Positions 21,570 through 31,919 of a stretch of 64,000 nucleotides of DNA are shown here, piece after piece. The stretch covers positions 248,001 to 312,000 of the forward strand of contig VCMS01000036.1 in assembly GCA_022539475.1 (NCBI GenBank), in the 5' to 3' direction. Source of the DNA: Gracilaria domingensis (taxonomy: Eukaryota; Rhodophyta; Florideophyceae; Gracilariales; Gracilariaceae). The position numbers were made by a program, and so were the translations under genes. The notes under the pieces are model-generated. The model did not search any database. It was not told where the DNA came from and saw only the letters and a list, made by a program, of their open reading frames with translations. Position 1 is the stretch's first letter, and every line of letters starts with the position of its first letter.

Positions 21570-23995
21570 GTTTGTTCAGCATACTTCTCGAGTTGAGAGA
21601 CTCGTTTGCGGCATCTCGAGGCGGCATTGGCTCCCCTCGTCAGGTTTGATACACGGCTCTCGTTTGAGTACGTTGTCGCAAATCGTGCTAGTCTGGCTTG
21701 TGCACGCGAAGTTTTCACGGATGTTACGGAGAGCACGTACGCAAACTATACGCCGTAGGAGCTGGGGAAGATAAGTACCGATTTTAGGTTCATAAGTCGG
21801 GTCTACAAGTATGTCCTTATCATTGACGTGGATGACTGGAGTCAGGATCGTCGGGTGAGGGATCTTTTCGAATGGAGTTTGGATAAGAATGTGGGTGGCG
21901 GGAATTCTTTTATGGAGCGTGTGTTCTGGAATGATTTATTCAAAGAGCATGGTGCCGGATCCAAGCAGACGAAGAAAACCACCTTCCGGATTGAGCCTGC
22001 TACTCGTTTTCAGCAGTTGCTCTATCTACCCCTAGTGAAGCGTATCACTATGGAGAGGCGACTCCCAGTTGCGAAGAAGGCGAGGACTGCAACTGGTCCT
22101 CGGAGACAGGTGTCTTTTCTTGATGGCTTCTTCATGTCAAACCAAGCGCACATAAGGCGGATGGGTTATGCTGTGCAAATGGTATGTCTAGGATGGAATT
22201 CCTTTGCTTCCAGTCTTGTATTTCGTGACGCAGAACAAATGCTGCTATCGTTTGTTGCCGTGCAGAAAGCGACGCTTTCTTTCGGCGCAATTGAGTCCCG
22301 TTCTTCCGGATACAGCCCAGCATCGGTGTTCAAAACATTGGGGATCGAAGTGAAGCCAACCACAGAGGTCAACGCTACTGTGCCTTGGGTTCACACCCTT
22401 TCGGATGATATCAATACAAAACTAAGGGAATTGTCAAAAGAGTTCACGGCCGATTTGAACAAAGTTGTCTTAAACGGATTTCTGTATAAAATGTCCGCTA
22501 CTACTTAGTGGGAACTGCTGGAAGGCTTTCGAAGAAAACTTCGGACACGGTCTCCATCTCGTTTTTGATGCTTTTTCCGATGAGTATTTGGCTACTCTTC
22601 GTACCGCTATTGTCCAGCTGAACCTGAGACCTTTCCAGCAGCCATCTCGAGCCACTCCGTTAGGACCTCAGGAAGGAAGAAACACGGTCACGGTGAAGAT
22701 TGAAGATACGGTTACGGCACAGAGAACCATTTCCTCCAGGCCAAGGGCTAGGGAGGTGGGTAAAACATGCGGTAAAACATCCGGTGCAGACCCGGATCCG
22801 GTGGATGTCATTCTCATAGACGACACGGATGATGACGACGATGGAGCGCACCCCCTTTCTAATGTTCCTGATGGTATTCTTCCACCTCACGACTTTGGCG
22901 ATGTAAGGAAGACGAAGGCTCTCGGTGTGGTCAAGAAGAACATGGAGCAACAGTTCTCTATGCATTGCGTTGGTTATGAAGAGTTAGTGGATGCTCATGG
23001 TACACTGTTTCCTTCCGATAATTCCCTAGAGGGCAATGTTCAACTCGTACTCACGGACCCACCTTATGGTATACGTGACAGTGAGCATGATGAGCTTCTC
23101 GACGAAGATATGGTTGATACAGCAGAAATGATGGCCTCAATGCTTCACCCTGGCAGTCATTTTCTAATGCTGTGTACTATCGAACAGTTCGCGGACTGGG
23201 AGGAGATTCTACGTGAGCACAAATCGGAGAATGCATTGGGGAGGCAAAGTGCTTCGTTCTTAGTCGACCCCACACCGATGCAATTCATTCGCTCTCGTAC
23301 GCACACTTTGAAGAACCCCGGAAGGAACACAACACGGTTGTTCTCTGCAACCGAGTATGCCGTGCACAGAGTCCGGAATGGAAACGCGTACGAAGAGCAG
23401 AAGGTGGTGGTGAACTACAAAAATTTCAACTACGTTCCCACGCAGTACCCCGGGCATTACTTCATTATCGATCAGCTTCCGCATCTGGAGGCTGGTGAAG
23501 GACTCCGTTGGAGGGTACAGAAGCGTTCCAAACTACACTCGGTTCAGGTTTGCCCCGAACAGAAACCGAAGGCACTGCTAAAAGAACTCATTGCCAGGTT
23601 CTCAAATCCCGGGGACGTTGTGTTTGATACCTATAGTGGAACATTTTCCGGTGCCTTGGCGTGCAGAGCCCCGACGCTTCATTGGATGTGAGTGGGATGA
23701 GCAGTGCTTCGCTCATGCTGAACACAATGCTGTAGTGATGTATGCGAGGAAGGTTTGGGGTAACGAGTTCAACGCAAGAATAACTGTCAGTAATGAGGTC
23801 GTTCAAGCCTCTTATTTAGTACAGAAAACGTTTCCGGAAGGGAAGCAAAGAACCTCGCGTATATGGACCGCACCGAAAGGATTCCCGCCATACCAATGTT
23901 TCCGGTTTCATATCAATTCCTACATCGCAACTTTTTGCAGAGAACCGAGTCTCATCACGCAGCACAAGGAGAAACCGGTGCACGAATGCCTCTGA
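21570..23995 (+). pseudogene. Beta-class (N4/N6) DNA methyltransferase gene, broken by stops and frameshifts
   Basis: Coding potential starts near 21570 in the frame that reaches EYVVANRASLACAREVF, passes a TAG at about 21757, and continues as the 21828-22508 ORF (~225 residues, family not recognised). A frameshift near 22500 leads to 22588-23691. That ORF has a linker with a strong SUMO-interacting-like motif (VDVILIDDTDDDD, residues 72-84), then the catalytic LVLTDPPYGIRD (DPPY at residues 157-160). The AdoMet-binding motif comes after it, PGDVVFDTYSGTFSGALA, and a further frameshift at about 23670 leads to RRFIGCEWDEQCFAHAEHNA (to 23995). Catalytic motif before AdoMet motif is the beta arrangement of N6_N4_Mtase (PF01555) enzymes; DPPY usually means N6-adenine. 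Such enzymes are bacterial or phage in origin and rare in eukaryotic nuclei. Confidence 0.7.
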
Positions 23996-24016
23996 AACCT
24001 CCAAGGCACATTGGAG

Positions 24017-24565
24017 ATGATGGATGTACAGAGTTTGCTCGCCGCTGAAGCAGCAGGTTTATGGTTGTACAGGAAGAAATCAAAAATCAAACACCCCATA
24101 AGTGGAGATGGAGTGTTCAGTAGTAGATCGTTCTCGGAAGGAGAGGTTGTTCGGTACTTCTATGGGACATTGGTATATCATGATATAAGCCGACGCAAGG
24201 CAACACAGATGAAATGCGGAAGCGGAGTGCTCGGTGCCACCGTTTCTCGTTTCAGGAGGTATTGCATGGAAGTTAAGCTGAAAAGGCAGATGTGCAGCAC
24301 GCTTCCTTACTATGATTCCGAAATCAATACTGCGATTGCCTGGGTAGTACGCGCTCCTTTCTGTATAGCGGGCTACATCAATGATGCTTCGTACCGGGAT
24401 GGGAACGAAGAGAAGGATTTGGCCGAGATGGAGCCTTACCAAGGCCGCTTACCAAACGTTATTACTCGACAGCCCTCCGAGCATCAAGCTACCACATTGG
24501 GTACACTCGCAAGCTATAGACTAAGAGGTATTTGTAACTCTCCCATGCTTTATACTTTGACGTAG
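24017..24565 (+). pseudogene. SET-domain lysine methyltransferase fragment, in frame with the DNA methyltransferase
   Basis: The ORF contains ISGDGVFSSRSFSEGEVVRY, the G-x-G-V-F start of SET domains, then FYGTLVYHD and AGYINDASYRDGNEEKDLAE, matching the NHS/IND motif region that forms the pseudoknot. The C-terminal part with the catalytic Tyr (GE.L...Y) is not visible before the stop at 24565, so the domain is truncated or frameshifted after about 24450. The reading frame is identical to the last methyltransferase segment, separated by a single TGA at 23993-23995 with the frame open between, so a fused DNA-methyltransferase/SET protein is likely. Confidence 0.5.
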
Positions 24566-25079
24566 TACAAACTGCTGTAGTGTATTTCATAACTACTGCC
24601 TCATTTATTGAATGCTTTCATCATTCCAGTAAACCTCTTGTTGCAGTAATCGACAACGTGGCACAAGGACACATTGTCGTGCTAAGCAAAGAGCTACTAA
24701 GAATACTCCACAGCGGCCAGAGCTACCACCTCAAAAGCAACACCTCAGAACTAACAACTCACAACCGGGAGATTGGACCCAGTAACAGAGGACCTTCATC
24801 ATGAAGGGACCCGACAGACGGATCTGGCATATAGAAAATAGCCAATGAAAAATACGGCCATGTGAAATGTGGAAAATTGGCATGAATGTCTGCCACAGAA
24901 ATGTATCAGCTCACTCATGGCTCAAGAACCACTGAAGGTCTCCATCACCTGCTGCAAAGGGTTCAAAAGCTTTCCCCCTTCCGCTTTTTCACCCCACACT
25001 ACGAGCAGAACTCCAGAAGCTTCCGTTTCCCCACTCCATAATCCGAACATAATCCCTTCCTTTTCACACGATTTTGAAG
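24566..25079. other. No supported gene
   Basis: About 500 bases without convincing coding potential. Confidence 0.35.
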
Positions 25080-27786
25080 CGAAATCATAGCTCCACAAAA
25101 GTCCAGCAACGCGGACGACCGGGAGACGAAGGGATCCCAAACAATCCCGCGATATGGTATTGGCGTCGCTAAGCGCAAGAACCCTCCGCCTGCCGCGACC
25201 CGAAGAAGTACTCGACGACGAGCTCCCCGTGTCGGGCTTACTGGAAAGAAGTCTGTTTCGAAGTCAGCACTCGGGGCTTCGAAGGTAAAACCGAAACCGA
25301 AGCTGAGTGTTAGTACGACCACAATAGAAGTGACAGAGAGCGAAGTAATGTTACTACATCACAGCTCAGTGGGAGGGCGAGTTACACGACACATTTCTGC
25401 AGAAGAAGTGCCAAGAATAATCAATGATGCGAGTCTGGAAGAGAATGGTGGGGAGAGACGTACGAGAGCGAAAGGAACACGGACAAGAAATTTGAGAAAC
25501 AATGTCATCGAAGAAGAGTTGGACAGACATGAAAGAGCAATCTCACCAGGTAGGACGAGGCACATTACAAACGATTCCATTCAACCTCTACGTAGTAGGG
25601 ACGAAGAAGAAGCCGATGATATACCGCCCAATGTACGTGCGCTCGCAACATCGCGAAGGGAGATCAAAATTCGGAAGGATTCCCTTCATGCCGATCGTGC
25701 TAGTGACGAGGAAGAAGTCGATAATATACAGTCCTCTGTACGTGCGCCTGCACCGTAGCGGAAGAGTTTCCGGGATGGAAACGATTCCATTCATTCCGAA
25801 CGTCGTACGAACGAGGACCTTCCTGAAGAAGTCGACGAGATACAGCCTGCTCCTCGTACGGTCGTACCATCGCAGAATAGGTTCAACCAAATGAGAAGGA
25901 AGGGTTCGAACTCGATTTCTTTTGGCGAGATGCGTAGGGAACGGACAGAGTTGGAGTCAGAATTACCAAGAGAGACTTAGAACGAAAGGGGTCGTAATGT
26001 GGCAGGTCGCCGGAAAATTAACCGTACGCTTCCATCTCGTGCTCTTGCTGGTGTGGAAGAAGAAGGTGAAGAAGATGAAAACCTAACGCCACGCTACAGC
26101 TGTTGGACAAGATTGGAGACTTGAAAGCGGATCTCTTTCGAGTAACCGAGGATAATCAAAGTCTGAAGATGAGCGTAAGAATAGCACAGAAAAGCGTGAC
26201 GGAACCAGAGCTAAAAGTGTAGGAGCAAGATGTTCGAATCCAATCACTTCGAGAGGCACTGAAGCGAGGAGCAACACGGAGTAAGCGTGATTCGCACAGA
26301 GGAAGGAAAAGATACGAGATTGATGTGAACGACGCGTATGTAGGGGTAGCGAAGACAGTATACGAGTCCATACTGCGATACGCGAAAGACGAGACGAGGA
26401 AATTGTACCTCGAGATGAGTTCACTGGCGAGAAACTGGGGGAATCGAAGTGAGACACTCGAACCTGAGACTGAATATAGTGTCCTAGTCGCTGATGGGAA
26501 AGAGATTGTTCCACGCTGTCCACTGGAGGTCGCGATGGAGTTGAGAGCGTATACTCCATCAATTTGTGGTACGGGTCATAACTTGCTGATGCAAATCGTG
26601 GAGACGGAGGTAATGAAACCTCGTTGGGAATCCATCTCGGAGATGAAGATGGAAGAAGACTGCATCAGACAGCTGGCCAGCGACATGTGCTTACGGAAGA
26701 GGTTGACGCAGGCCTTGAGCGATGCGGTCGGGGTTCGAAAACGCCATGCGAAGGAGAAGTTGTTGATGGGGCTAGAGTATGACATGTTGGTGAAGACACA
26801 ATCTCATGAGAGAGAGAGGAAAATGTACCTAAAACAAGCGGAGGAACTACGGGAGAAGCTTCTGCCGCTAGATGCAAAAGGGTGTGAGATTCTCTCTACA
26901 TGGAGAACATGAAAAAGAGAGGACATATCATTTTCCGGGTTCAAAATCCGTGGCGAAGAGAACAAGCCGCAAGACTTGCTGTTTAGAAACGTTCTAAGCC
27001 TATAGGTCTTACAGGAGTTTCTGGGTTTCGATGTGAACCAAAAGGATTCGATAAATGAGCGAGACAAGGACCCAGTGGATGGCATAATAGTGCAGTTGGC
27101 GCGTCTCGACGCTTGGATCGCGTCTGTTGTTCGAGCTACAAAGTTTGAAGGAGGGCGGGGGGGTAAAAGTCAGGTGTTGTTCTCCAACCTTTTCGGAAAG
27201 TATGTTGCACAGGCATTGGAAAGTATACTGATGGCTGTACGAATGAAAATGGAGCAGAAGTTTGGGACCGAGTTGAGGAACGACTCAATGGCTCAAGATC
27301 CACCCCATGAAAATGATGACCGTGTGGGAACTGTGGCATACTGGATACCGTCTACGAAGAAGCTATATCTAGCTGTTTGAGAAGATGTATTCGTGGAAGA
27401 GATTACGGAACATCTTGGAGCCGTATTGGATTGCTATATTGGGTATTGTGACCCACGCAATCGCGTATACTCCCCTATGAGAGCAATCGATGAAATCCGA
27501 GATAATAATGTGATCGATTGTAATCCGAATGTCTGGGAACAAGGTAGGGAACGAGACGGGGGAGGCGTGGACGATGAGCACGAGATGGAAGACGAGGAGG
27601 ATAATATCTAAAATACATGAACAGTTTATGTTAAGAATGTCACGTAGTACGAGTATGATGAATGTGGACGAAAGGGTTACGATAGAATCTGTCAATGTAG
27701 AAACGATGGAATTGCCAGTCAAGGGGAGGAAAAAATGGACGGGCAGGATAGTTTTGGCGAATGACATGTATGGAGCCTTTGATTGA
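25080..27786 (+). pseudogene. Large decayed gene: basic, repeat-containing, helical protein of unknown function
   Basis: One reading frame with a few shifts spans about 2.7 kb but contains in-frame stops at 25756, 25978, 26218, 26911, 27003 and 27378, and a frame change near 26095 and again near 27600. The N-terminal ~80 residues are basic (RRSTRRRAPRVGLTGKK). Three degenerate ~33-residue repeats follow at 25530-25870, each with a D-S-I...DEEE.D.I core. Next come coiled coils (LLDKIGDLKADLFRVTED, SLREALKRG), a long helical domain (26325-26910), and a C-terminal domain with CDPRNRVYSP and an acidic end. The composition suggests a nuclear protein. Its length and position beside the transposase make it a candidate second transposon protein, but I do not recognise it. 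Confidence 0.5.
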
Positions 27787-27807
27787 GGAGAACGGGATAA
27801 GCCCGAA

Positions 27808-30800
27808 TCAAGGAGAGACCGTAGCAGAACAAGGTTTTATCCTTGACGTACTTGGATGCACGGTGTGATCACGCTCGTCGTCGGTGGCCCAACGGAGTGA
27901 TATACAGTTCAGAGTTTTATCAACGTTATCCAAGGGCTCCGTCACTTCGAAGAAACGAACGAAAGCGAGCTCCGATTCAGATTTGTCTAAGGTCTTGTCC
28001 CTGATGCGAAGCAATGCAAATACGTTGCATACCCACGCTGTGGAAAACGTACAGTTGGGAGGGGCTGTTCCGTGCATGAGAACCGTGGAGAACTTAGGCA
28101 ACTTGGAAGTCCCGAAGGAGGTCAAAGCGAAGATGCGTTTACATAGTTGTACATCGGGCTTTCTCAGTCTTATGCATCAAAGATCCCGATCGTAATCATC
28201 GAAAGAGTGGCAGTAGCCGCTAAGAATGTATGCAGAATTAACGACAGTGAGTTTGATGTCGTGAGGATTCTTCATCTGTTGAATGGTTTCTACAAAAAAA
28301 GTGCGGAAGGAGGTGAGAGCGTCGCGAGATATTTGGTTGATTAACTGCAGTGTGGTTGTCGAGAAAAGTTCTGCCAGAGCCGAAGAAGATACATGTGGAT
28401 GCGATCGTAGGTACTTGTCAGCTGTGATGATGTCAAAGAGTGAGAAGGAGTTACCGTCGCGAACCATGGCCGGAAAGCGGTTGATGGAAGGGCTGCGAGA
28501 GTTGGAGGAGACAGAGAAGTGACTTCTGACCAAAAGGGTTGCAAATAGTCCTGCGACTCTTGAATGGCGTTCACCGTTTCCTTATGAGCTGTAGTTCGCC
28601 TTCGAGAAGTTCGACGATAATGGTTCTTGAAGAGAAGATGAGCATGTTCGTACACGCCTGTATCGCCGAAGTGCAGGCCTCCGTATCGCCGAATGTCTGG
28701 AATGATGTGCTCAAGGAGGTGGAACTTAAGAATACGAAAGTTGGAGGCTTGATACGGGCCGAGAATGGAGACTGTGTGAAACTTGAAGTTCTTGATCATA
28801 GTTTCCAACGCATCTATGCGATGCTCCGTCCATTCTGTAGTGGTATTGTTGCGAAGGACGTTGTTGACAAGGTCAACGTAGGATGTGAACACAGTGGTAA
28901 TAGGGGGGAGTATTCCTCACCACAACAGCGGTCAGAGAAAGCGCAAATGAAAGGGAAGACCATATCAAGGGAACGGTAGTCCTTGGCTTCCAACATACCC
29001 CTGATGCCGTCTGTTGTGAAGAAACCGTTGAGAATTTTCCTTTTTCGGATGTGGAGAAGTCGATGTGAAGTCCGGATGCCGGATAAGAGCGCTCAATGTC
29101 GGCGAGAATTGCGTTGTCATGGCTAAGAATAGAAGTTCGAACGGTCTTGAAAGACCTCGGGTTTCCCTGAGAACCAACAGAAGTGTGAAACGAATCGGAC
29201 TTGAGGCGTTCAATCGAGGCGTGTTTGATGAGTTTGGAGATTCCGAGATGAAAGTTATGAAAGGGCTCGAAGGAGAAGATTGAGTAAGGAGTGAGCAGCT
29301 TGGAGACATTGAGCATAGGGAATGATTCGAGAAAGGACTTGCAAGTGGATAAGGAGGTGGTTTGGAGTAGTTCAACAGCTTCATTTTTCAGGGTCCTTGC
29401 CACTCGAGGTCTGCGGGAGAGCAGAGCCTGTTCAGCGCCATCAAGTAGATCTTGGTGTTTTTTTCTCGTTGCAGAGGTGTGGGATACAGTTCATTCGTTG
29501 AGAATGGCTTGATAGACGTTGAGTTGTGAACGAGGGATAAGGCATCTATGACAGGGCTTGTTTGGTTTCGTGCCGTGGAGGACAGCGGGAATGTCCTTTG
29601 CTTCGGGAATGTCAGTGCTATAGTTAACGATGATGGGATGGCACTGGNGGGATACAGTTCATTCGTTGAGAAATGGCTTGATAGAGTTGAGTTGTGAACG
29701 AGGGATAAGGCATCTATGACAGGGCTTGTTTGGTTTCGTGCCGTGGAGGACAGCGGGAATGTCCTTTGCTTCGGGAATGTCAGTGTATTGTTAACGATGA
29801 TGGGATGGCCACTGTCGAAGGACTCCCATGGGTCTCTTGAAGTGGAAATCCTTTTTTGCATATGTCGTACAGAGGTTTGAGTATACTTTCCAAAACTTCT
29901 GGATGAGCTCCATGCGCACAACGCGAGTTATGTTCGACGGCAAAGGGCCGATTTCCAAAGAGTCGGTGTCGGCGGAGGAAGAATCGGGGAAGGAGGATTT
30001 AAAGAAATTGGGAAAGTAGCCGACGAGAGTGTGGTGGTGTGTGATACATTTTCTGCGGAAAGAGTCCTTGAAGTTGAGAAACGTAATATGGAGGGGGTAT
30101 GATGTGACAGAGGAGCTTTTTAGCGTGGTGCAGGACTTATCGGAGTAGAGTTGAAGCATGCCGATGAAGGAATCTATACCAGTAGTGGTGGGATCATGCC
30201 AGATGACGCCTGGGTTTGGAGAATGTGCGATGTGCTTTTTCAGAGCGGGAACGACGTCATGTCCGAGTTTGGAGGCCATGGGATGCGCAAGTGCGTCGGT
30301 TCCTGTGCCGGAGGCGTGGTGAATTGGGTGAAAGAAGGCGTTCTCATGGGATGCTAGCCGAAGTTGTTGTTGAAGGACTTGAATGGGGTGCTTTACATAG
30401 AGGAAGGCAGAGAACTGACGGTCGTTATCGTGAATGGTGGTGGAGGTGAAGCCGATGGAGCTCACGGTCTCTTCAAAGATTTTGGAGTGTAGTTTGAGAC
30501 ACTCAGAAGCGGAGGTCATGGAGGTTTGGAAAAGAGAGGGGGAAAAGTTAGACTGCCTGAGAATGTTGATAAGCTCGTCTGCGGAGCAACTCGCTTTCCG
30601 AGTTTCGTGGTGATGGAGGAAATGTATGTGACGAGATTTTGAATGTTATATCTTGAAGCGGGCGGAGAGAGGGCATGACCGGAACCTAAAGAGAGGGACT
30701 GAGAATTGAATGGGGGTTGTGGTGTAGCTAGCTGTGCTGCGTCAGAAGAACGTATGGAGAGAGCGAGCTGCTGTTCTTCATACGGTTCGTCAGTGGCGAG

Positions 30801-30935
30801 TGCTACATTATCAAAAGGCCGGTTGGAGGGACAAGAGAGAGGGGGTTTGGTACTGCTGAGTCGGCTACGTTTCGCTCGAGGGGGGGAAGAGGGAACCGCG
30901 GGGGGCTGCAGGAGTGAGAAAAGGGTTTGGGTCAT
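27808..30935 (-). pseudogene. KDZ-superfamily (Kyakuja-Dileera-Zisupton)-like transposase relic
   Basis: Minus-strand segments in the expected order: a Ser/Pro-rich N-terminus (30935-30516); a helix ADELINILRQSNFSPSLFQ; then the first catalytic region IGMLQLYSDKSCTTLKSSS, with YPLHITFLNFKDSFRRK and TLVGYFP after it (30519-29791), resembling the Asp-...-YPV.LTIGN-...-GYLP signature of the family; SFEPFHNFHLGISKLIKHA (29403-28873), resembling the family's D..H...LG motif; and YGGLHFGDTGVYEHAHLLFK followed by NHYRRTSRRR (28892-28341), resembling the T-E...H...K..YR.TN.R region that supplies the last acidic residue. The C-terminal part (28125-27808) has NVFALLRIRDKTL. Frame changes occur between segments, and the region around 29.5-29.8 kb is distorted by an apparent assembly duplication. 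Identified by motif pattern only. Confidence 0.5.
29481..29815. repeat. 167-bp direct duplication flanking an N (probable assembly artefact)
   Basis: 29481-29647 and 29649-29815 are nearly identical (a few single-base indels), separated by the only ambiguous base in the window (29648). Overlapping contig ends that were joined rather than merged would give exactly this. Confidence 0.8.
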
Positions 30936-31545
30936 GCCGGTGCCTGCAACGTTTCTGATGTTGCGCGAGGGAGGCTATAGAGTCTGTGTGAAAGGCGCAG
31001 CGGGGGAAGCAACATATGTACATGATGCAGTAGGGCGAGGAGGGGGGGGGACGCGGTTGGTTGGAACGTTGGAGGTGAGGAGCGGAGGTCTAAGGTGCAG
31101 TGTTGCAACTTGTAGGAAATTGTTGCCCTACCGTGTGGGGGAGAATATAGGAACAGTCCAATCGGTGCCATGCATGTGATGGTTTACGTACATCACGATA
31201 GGAGATGGGTACGTCGAGGAGAGAAGGAATTGCGAAAAACTGAAAACATTCCTAAATTTTTGAGCCCATACTTTGCTGCCGGCGTGAGCTCTACACTAGA
31301 TGTGGATAGTGTTGCACTAAAGAAATCAGGAGAGTGCCATGGCACGGGCCTGACCAGTGCGATGCAAGCTCTGATCATGGCACTTCTCTGCGACACATTA
31401 TCTTCCAGATCATGCGAGTTCCATACAGCTACGTGAAACACGTAACGGTTTCGACTTACTGCGATCTTATTTGTTTCTCACCTAGTTCGATGCGAGCGAT
31501 GTACGAATAACGAGCGAAAGACTATTATACAGATCATGCGAGTGA
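30936..31545. other. Spacer right of the transposase, with short direct repeats
   Basis: No supported gene. AGATCATGCGAGT occurs at about 31410 and 31530, and a CGAGCGAAAG/CGAGCAAAG block recurs at about 31510 and 31690, so the region contains degenerate ~120-190-bp repeats of the kind found near transposon ends. Confidence 0.4.
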
Positions 31546-31649
31546 CATACTGGTACGGTTGGCACTCTATATAGAGTGCCAACCGTACCAGTATGAACTA
31601 GATCCCATGACAACCGTAGATATATCTACGGTTGTCATGGGATCTAGTT
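31546..31649. repeat. Two adjacent perfect palindromes (50 bp and 54 bp)
   Basis: 31546-31595 (centre CTATATAG, arms of 25) and 31596-31649 (centre GATATATC, arms of 27) touch with no spacer. Both match at every position. They would form two back-to-back cruciforms or hairpins. Confidence 0.9.
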
Positions 31650-31919
31650 CTTGCTGACCACGTTTGACGCAAGCGATTTACGGAGAGCGAGCAAAGGTTC
31701 TAGGAACGCATGTGCGCGCTCGTAAGGTACGTCGCTAATTACGCTCTAAGAGGCGATTCGAGTGATAAATGTACTACAATTCTCACTGGAGACGCTTGTA
31801 GAACTTAACTAGCGAGGTTCTAATGACTAACAGCTTGGTTTGGTTTTAGTTCTGGCTTAGTGAACTTTGTGTCGTCCATTGAATTGGCTTGGAAACTGTG
31901 GCGCAGGGGGGGCGTTGAG

